A stretch of DNA of 10,608 bases from Thermoplasmatales archaeon UBA582 (GTDB lineage: Archaea; Thermoplasmatota; Thermoplasmata; Thermoplasmatales; Thermoplasmataceae): the NCBI GenBank assembly GCA_002502705.1, contig DAQB01000032.1, forward strand, positions 868 through 11,475. Direction: 5' to 3'. A program made the position numbers and the translations under genes. Positions 6,856-10,608 of this stretch are shown in pieces (position 1 is the first letter of the stretch; each line of letters opens with the position of its first letter). The notes beneath the pieces are model-generated. The model saw only the letters and a program-made list of their open reading frames with translations, was not told the origin of the DNA and did not search any database.

Positions 6856-7644
6856 GTGGGCATTACTGTTATAGTTACATCTTACAACGATCACAGAATT
6901 GAAGATACCCTGAAATCTCTTTCTCTGCAGACCATTATACCGCAGGAAATACTGGTTGCAGATGGGGGAACTGCGTGGGACATTAAGTCCATCTGTGATA
7001 GGTACAACGCAAGACTGGAAATTATAAAAGGAAATGTTTCCAAAACAAGATCAGTTGCTATATCTCTTGCAATCGGAGACATAATGGCCTTCATAGACAC
7101 GGATGAGATAGCTCCACAGGAATGGCTGTCTATACTTACAAAGCCAATACTTTCAGGTGAAGCAGATTTTACTGGAGGACCTACAAAACATCAGCCCGCA
7201 AAGTCACAGGCTGAGCTTTACGTGGATATGCTGGAAGATAATCTATACGAGACCCTTGTAAAGAGGGATATAAGATACTTGCCCATGGGAAATTCTGCCT
7301 GGAGCAGGAAAGTCTTCGATCAAGTTGGAACATTTGATGCAAGTTTTGTTGCATCGGAAGATTATGATATAAACATCAGAGCGCTTAAGGCAGGTTTTAC
7401 AGGAAAATTCCTGCCGAACGCATGGGTATACCATGATCATTCAGAAATAAATAATCCTGGAAAACTGTTCAAAAAGAGATACAGATATCTCAGGGCAACA
7501 GCCCTGCTATACATAGAGAAATCAGCACTTGTTGATCGCCTCTCAATTGGAAGGAGGAAAATGGTGAAACATCCATATGCCATAATTGAGGCTATGTTGA
7601 AGCCAGTGGCATTTATGGATGCCGTATTAAGGGGGTATCTCTGA
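6856..7644 (+). CDS. Glycosyltransferase family 2 (GT-A fold)
   Basis: Inverting-type GT2 enzyme of 262 residues. Marks in order: ITVIVTSYN (3-11), the nucleotide-binding first strand; VADGGT (34-39) with Asp36; FIDTDEIAP (79-87) with the metal-binding DxD at 81-83; GNSAWSRKVF (145-154) on the acceptor side; and SEDYDINIRALKAG (167-180), where Glu168-Asp169 supply the catalytic base region. LPNAWVYHDH (186-195) completes the fold. The C-terminus is hydrophobic but carries no clear membrane helix, so it is probably peripheral. The GTG start is the only sensible one: no start codon lies just upstream in frame, the first beta strand begins at codon 3, and a TATA box sits about 24 bases ahead. 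It has the best-preserved motifs of the two GT2 proteins. Donor and acceptor are unknown. Confidence 0.93.
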   Translation: MGITVIVTSYNDHRIEDTLKSLSLQTIIPQEILVADGGTAWDIKSICDRYNARLEIIKGNVSKTRSVAISLAIGDIMAFIDTDEIAPQEWLSILTKPILSGEADFTGGPTKHQPAKSQAELYVDMLEDNLYETLVKRDIRYLPMGNSAWSRKVFDQVGTFDASFVASEDYDINIRALKAGFTGKFLPNAWVYHDHSEINNPGKLFKKRYRYLRATALLYIEKSALVDRLSIGRRKMVKHPYAIIEAMLKPVAFMDAVLRGYL

Positions 7645-8014
7645 AGGTTATCTTCAGTATCTATAGCTTAGAAGATTTTCTTTATCTATGTGGGTAGCTG
7701 TAGTCTCTTCCGTAAATCGCCTGAGATTCATATGCAGATTATCATTCATTTAATAACGTATTATTAATTTGAGATAGACGGTTAGAATTAGGGGACGGAA
7801 AATGCCCATAAGATACTGGAATTCCAACAAGGATTGCGGAAATCTTGGATCAAAGAATGTTGAAGAAAGTAATGGAATAAGTCACTGAGTTACATTTGAA
7901 AACAAGTCAATACATTCATTATGTTCCAAATTTAATGTTGCTTCGATAGCGAGATTACATTATTCATCCTAATTTTATGCGATTATTTCTTAAACGAGAG
8001 CCTCAGGTAAAGTA
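7645..8014. other. Non-coding gap with an inverted repeat
   Basis: No confident gene lies here. TTAATAA-CGTA-TTATTAA at 7750-7767 is an inverted repeat with perfect 7-bp arms, which could be an operator, a stem or simply AT-rich DNA. A 28-codon ATG frame at 7802-7888 shares GGAAAATGCCC with the start of the next gene (8052-8062), but its peptide (MPIRYWNSNKDCGNLG at its head) matches nothing I know. Confidence 0.4.
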
Positions 8015-8025
8015 AAATATAAAAC
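8015..8025 (+). promoter_or_regulatory. TATA box of the 8057 GT2 gene
   Basis: AAATATAAAAC is a strong TATA-like sequence centred about 37 bases before ATG 8057. It predicts a short leader of roughly ten bases. GGAGATC at 8028-8034 resembles a Shine-Dalgarno sequence but is too far upstream to serve this start. Confidence 0.5.
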
Positions 8026-8056
8026 AAGGAGATCACAACATAGGAAACTATGGAAA

Positions 8057-9016
8057 ATGCCCCTTGTTAGTGTGATCCTTACAACACATGATAGACCTCA
8101 GTATGTTCGTGAGGCCCTCAATAGCCTGGAGTCACAGACTGCTTCAGGAAATGACTTTGAGATATTGATCGTGACAGATTATGATCTTGGAGAACTGGAA
8201 TTCAAGCGGAAGGAAATACAACTAAAAATTCTCAGGGTTTCAGAAACTCAGCTCTGGTATAAGCATCGGGCTGGAATAGAAAATTCATCCGGTTCCTACA
8301 TATCCTTCATGGACGATGACGACCTCTTCTGCCCAAGGAAAATTGAGCGTCTGGTATCTTTGATAGGGGAGGTACCAGAAACTGATATGGTAGTCAACGG
8401 CAAACTATTCTTCTACAATATAACAGATAAGAACATTTCTGGTCATCAATGTAGTTTTCTGGATGCTTTTACATTCGAATCATCTGAATTAATGAACCGA
8501 AAACTGAACAGTTTTGTGCCTTGGTATAACCTAAGCAGCATGACCATTAGACGTGAAATAGCGATTCAGGGATTACAACTAACAGACTTGTTAATACGAG
8601 AGATAGATCCATTTTGGTATATCACATGTCTGGACAGGTCGCGCAAAATCATTTACGATCAATCGGAACTTACCTTTTATCGGAGGCATTCAGGTGGCGT
8701 GAGCAGATCCGATAACCGACAGAAGGTATGCAACTATGCCAAGGAGGCTATAGAAAGTTACGATTTTATGTTAAGGATTTTTAATCAGCGAGCAGCTCTG
8801 CAACTTGCATCAATGTTGCAGGAGGAGTGGATTGGAAAATCCATGGCCATCGGTTGTGCGCAAACCGAGGCCAATAAAATAGGTCTAATTTTAGGTCTTC
8901 TCCATTATGTTAGATTTCAATCCTTCCGGTATATATTGAAACCAGTCTTTTTGCTTTTTTTATCTTTTTTCTCCTACAACTTCTCATATTCGCTTTACAA
9001 GATATTCTACAAATAA
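8057..9016 (+). CDS. Glycosyltransferase family 2 with hydrophobic C-terminal tail
   Basis: GT2 enzyme of 319 residues. MPLVSVILTTHDRPQYVREA (1-20) is the classic first strand and helix, with LESQT at 24-28. FEILIVTDYD (34-43) corresponds to the second donor-binding strand. SGSYISFMDDDDLFCPRKIE (78-97) carries the DxD motif within Asp86-Asp89. NLSSMTIRREIA (158-169) and REIDPFWYITCLD (181-193) match the acceptor side, with Glu182 or Asp184 as likely base. YRRHSGGVSR (208-217) fits the late GT2 H-x-G pattern. Residues 292-314 are rich in Phe, Leu and Tyr, ending in a Lys-containing tail, and may anchor the protein at the inner face of the membrane. The ATG was chosen because the fold begins immediately; another ATG at 8050 is out of frame. 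Substrate unknown. Confidence 0.92.
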   Translation: MPLVSVILTTHDRPQYVREALNSLESQTASGNDFEILIVTDYDLGELEFKRKEIQLKILRVSETQLWYKHRAGIENSSGSYISFMDDDDLFCPRKIERLVSLIGEVPETDMVVNGKLFFYNITDKNISGHQCSFLDAFTFESSELMNRKLNSFVPWYNLSSMTIRREIAIQGLQLTDLLIREIDPFWYITCLDRSRKIIYDQSELTFYRRHSGGVSRSDNRQKVCNYAKEAIESYDFMLRIFNQRAALQLASMLQEEWIGKSMAIGCAQTEANKIGLILGLLHYVRFQSFRYILKPVFLLFLSFFSYNFSYSLYKIFYK

Positions 9017-9119
9017 TGCCAATTTGTCAAGAATGTTGTTTATTAAATGGGGTTCCTAATTTCCGGATACAAAAATTACAGTATAACTTCTATTTCTGCC
9101 TGAATTTATGAAGGTTGAA

Positions 9120-9785
9120 TCATGTCTCAGACCTGAAGCTCTTGCCCAGTTCATCTCCCAGGGTGAAGTAATGTCGGAATGAGTATATTAGTGGCTTCCA
9201 TTCCTTAACATTCACATGCGTATCATCCAGGATTACTTTCTTGTTGGCGTAAACTGCAATTACATTTACTTCGACAATGGCAGCCAGTTGCCCATCCTGC
9301 TCACTCATTTTGTATATATTCCGGACGTTACATTCCATCTGTATTTCACACTCTTTAACACGTGGTGGCTTCACTACTTCAGAAGGAACAGGATGGAGTG
9401 ATGCAGCGCTGAACTTGTCACTTTCGTACCTGAAAGTCCCCATCTTCTGAAATGGGACAGGGTTTTTTCCTGTTAGTGGAGCAAGTTTCTCAACATTCTT
9501 CCAGAGGGTCTGATCCGGAAAATTCAACATGCATTCACCTGTTGCTTTCAGGTTTTCAAGAGTCTTTCCAAGCACTGATAGCCCCAGAACCACTGTGTTT
9601 CCAAGTGCCCATGCGGAAGACATTGGAGCGAGATCAACATTGCCTCTGCCATCAGCCGTTGCAATCAATACCACTGGCGTTCCAAAATAGAGTATTTTTG
9701 GCCTAATCTGTACAGTATTTGAAATTTCTGGCTTCAAAAATTCCCCATGAGAAGCAAACATGCTGGGGTCTGTTTCATTTTCCAT
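9120..9785 (-). CDS. Flavin-reductase-like FMN-binding protein
   Basis: A single-domain, cytosolic FMN-binding split-barrel protein of the flavin reductase-like family, 221 residues from ATG 9785. TPVVLIATADGRGNVDLAPM (36-55) followed by SSAWA is the flavin phosphate-binding strand-loop. NTVVLGL (63-69), KTLENLKATGECMLNFP (74-90) and KPPRVKECEIQMECNV (139-154) follow in family order, and YSFRHYFTLG (201-210) ends the barrel. Such proteins bind FMN and may reduce it with NAD(P)H or act as partner oxidoreductases; substrate cannot be told. A TATA box at 9785-9793 touches this start and sits about 28 bases before the in-frame ATG at 9761, so the native protein may begin there (213 residues, MFASHGEFLK). 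It is divergent from the ArsR-type gene, which probably regulates it. Confidence 0.88.
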   Translation of the reverse strand: MENETDPSMFASHGEFLKPEISNTVQIRPKILYFGTPVVLIATADGRGNVDLAPMSSAWALGNTVVLGLSVLGKTLENLKATGECMLNFPDQTLWKNVEKLAPLTGKNPVPFQKMGTFRYESDKFSAASLHPVPSEVVKPPRVKECEIQMECNVRNIYKMSEQDGQLAAIVEVNVIAVYANKKVILDDTHVNVKEWKPLIYSFRHYFTLGDELGKSFRSET

Positions 9786-9793
9786 TTTATATC
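9785..9793 (-). promoter_or_regulatory. TATA box of the flavin-reductase-like gene
   Basis: GATATAAAA on the minus strand is centred near 9789, about 28 bases before ATG 9761. It is too close to ATG 9785 to promote a transcript covering that codon, so it points to 9761 as a leaderless start. Confidence 0.5.
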
Positions 9794-9799
9794 ATCGTT

Positions 9800-9828
9800 C
9801 TTGAGCCCAAGTAGTTGCTGATACCAGC
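9800..9828. promoter_or_regulatory. Two imperfect 12-bp palindromes, candidate operator
   Basis: CTTGAGCCCAAG (9800-9811) and GCTGATACCAGC (9817-9828) are each palindromic at 10 of 12 positions. Both lie in the 98-base gap between the divergent regulator and flavoprotein genes, just upstream of the flavoprotein TATA box. Winged-helix dimers bind such sites. That the ArsR-type protein binds here is inference. Confidence 0.35.
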
Positions 9829-9852
9829 ATGTTATCTTATGCATCCTCACTT

Positions 9853-9860
9853 TCATATAC
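9853..9860 (+). promoter_or_regulatory. TATA box of the ArsR-type regulator gene
   Basis: TCATATAC is centred about 27 bases before TTG 9884, with no Shine-Dalgarno sequence. This is the spacing expected if transcription starts at the TTG itself. Confidence 0.5.
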
Positions 9861-9883
9861 AGGCTGTTGTTCCTTCAATTTGA

Positions 9884-10546
9884 TTGAATAAGGAACTGGT
9901 ATTCAAAGCACTGTCCAGCAATACAAGGCTGGAAATCGTGGAATTTCTGTCATCTGGACCCGCTTCCGTTAGCCAGATCGCTACAGCTTTGAAAATAACT
10001 CAACCAAGCATTTCTGTAAACCTTTTAGAGCTGTATAGGGCGGAAATAGTTGACCTCATTGTTATAGGCCGAGATCATTTCTACAGGCTCTCACCGGAGT
10101 ACCTCGAAGAAACTGTTACATGGCTCGACAGATTGCTGCATTCCAGTGAGCAAAGAAAGGCGACTGTTGATCAGGACACAACTATCTACGATTTACATTT
10201 TGCAAGAACTTGCTATGATCATCTTGCGGGTGTCAAGGGGGTTGAGATTCTTGATAAAATGCTTGAAAGGAGATTTTTGAAGTTTCAGCAGGATGGAAAA
10301 CAGCTATTCCTAACGGACGAAGGCAGGGCAAAAATGATTATGCTGGGCATTGAGATTCCAATGCGAACAAACAGCCGGAGAAAATTTGCATATGGATGCA
10401 ACGACTGGACAGTACGGAGGAATCATCTTGGTGGTGCCCTTGGTTCAGCTGTATTGAAATACCTTGAGAAGCAGGGGTACATTGCCAGGATCCCAGGTTC
10501 CAGGGAAGTTAGAATTTTCAAGGATCCGGTAGAACTGTTTGATTGA
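9884..10546 (+). CDS. ArsR-type winged-helix regulator with C-terminal sensor-like domain
   Basis: DNA-binding transcription factor of 220 residues. The N-terminal 75 or so residues are an ArsR-type winged helix: KALSSNTRLEIVEFLSSGPA (8-27), then SVSQIATALKITQPSISVNL (28-47) as the helix-turn-helix, and a wing at IVIGRDHFYRLS (59-70). The ArsR arsenic site (CVC near the recognition helix) is absent. The rest is a second domain seen in longer ArsR-like proteins of bacteria and archaea, with HFARTCYDHLAG (105-116) and CNDWTVRRNHLGGALGSAVL (172-191). Conserved Cys110, His113, Cys172 and His181 could bind a metal or ligand; this is inference. The TTG start is chosen because the fold begins at once and a TATA box lies about 27 bases upstream. 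Divergent from the flavin-reductase-like gene; likely regulates both. Confidence 0.9.
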   Translation: MNKELVFKALSSNTRLEIVEFLSSGPASVSQIATALKITQPSISVNLLELYRAEIVDLIVIGRDHFYRLSPEYLEETVTWLDRLLHSSEQRKATVDQDTTIYDLHFARTCYDHLAGVKGVEILDKMLERRFLKFQQDGKQLFLTDEGRAKMIMLGIEIPMRTNSRRKFAYGCNDWTVRRNHLGGALGSAVLKYLEKQGYIARIPGSREVRIFKDPVELFD

Positions 10547-10575
10547 GTGTACCATACTTCCTGATATTTTCATTA

Positions 10576-10595
10576 GATACCTGTATACCGGTATC
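10576..10595. repeat. Inverted repeat after the regulator gene
   Basis: GATACC and GGTATC arms (10576-10581, 10590-10595) flank TGTATACC, and the region also contains the perfect palindrome ATACCGGTAT. It lies 30 bases past the regulator stop codon and could be an operator for the next gene, which is outside the window. No T-rich tail supports a terminator. Confidence 0.3.
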
Positions 10596-10608
10596 GGCAG
10601 ATCTATTA

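Noticed and set aside
6746..6874. 42-codon plus-strand ORF (MASQYDSGLKIS at its head) overlapping the GT2 start
   Set aside because: It overlaps the GT2 promoter and start in a different phase, has no motif and only a weak TATA-like match. Probably chance.
9452..9706. 84-codon plus-strand ORF inside the flavin-reductase-like gene
   Set aside because: Antisense shadow; the minus frame carries all the conserved flavin-binding motifs.
1..10608. CRISPR array, rRNA or intact insertion sequence
   Set aside because: No regularly spaced direct repeats, no rRNA-like conserved stretch and no paired terminal repeats around the transposase remnant were seen.

Overview
The window reads as archaeal DNA, most likely from an AT-rich, Thermoplasmatales-like acidophile. 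Nearly every gene has a TATA-like box 24-29 bases before its start codon and little or no Shine-Dalgarno sequence, the usual sign of leaderless archaeal transcripts. GTG and TTG starts occur. No rRNA, tRNA or CRISPR array is visible. The taxon is inferred from promoter style and protein flavour, not from a marker gene.

Layout. The left end (1-790, minus strand) holds the N-terminal 152 codons of a glucose-1-phosphate thymidylyltransferase (rmlA). It is interrupted by one in-frame TAA at codon 42 and is cut by the window edge. Directly upstream is a decayed IS110-type transposase remnant whose broken frame runs into rmlA. From 942 to 9016 lie six glycosyltransferase genes: four GT4-like (GT-B fold) proteins at 942-2114 (-), 2756-3793 (+), 4301-5422 (+) and 5384-6517 (-), then two GT2-like (GT-A fold) proteins at 6856-7644 (+) and 8057-9016 (+). 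They are on both strands, separated by long non-coding gaps, and most have their own promoter, so they are not an operon. The second and third are unlinked by more than 500 bases, and the third and fourth overlap tail to tail by 39 bases. The right end (9120-10546) is a different module: a flavin-reductase-like FMN-binding protein (-) divergent from an ArsR-type winged-helix regulator (+). The 98-base gap between them carries both core promoters and two imperfect 12-bp palindromes.

How the parts fit. The transferases, together with a nucleotide-sugar synthesis gene, indicate a surface-glycan island (S-layer N-glycan, lipoglycan or exopolysaccharide). No oligosaccharyltransferase, flippase or polymerase is in view, so the product cannot be named. 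The transposase remnant, the broken rmlA and the large empty gaps suggest gene gain and decay, typical of variable surface-glycan loci. The ArsR/flavin-reductase pair is probably self-contained, with the regulator controlling itself and its neighbour. I see no clearly new system. The items most worth following are the rmlA nonsense codon, the odd start of the 942-2114 gene, and the regulator/flavoprotein pair with its palindromes.
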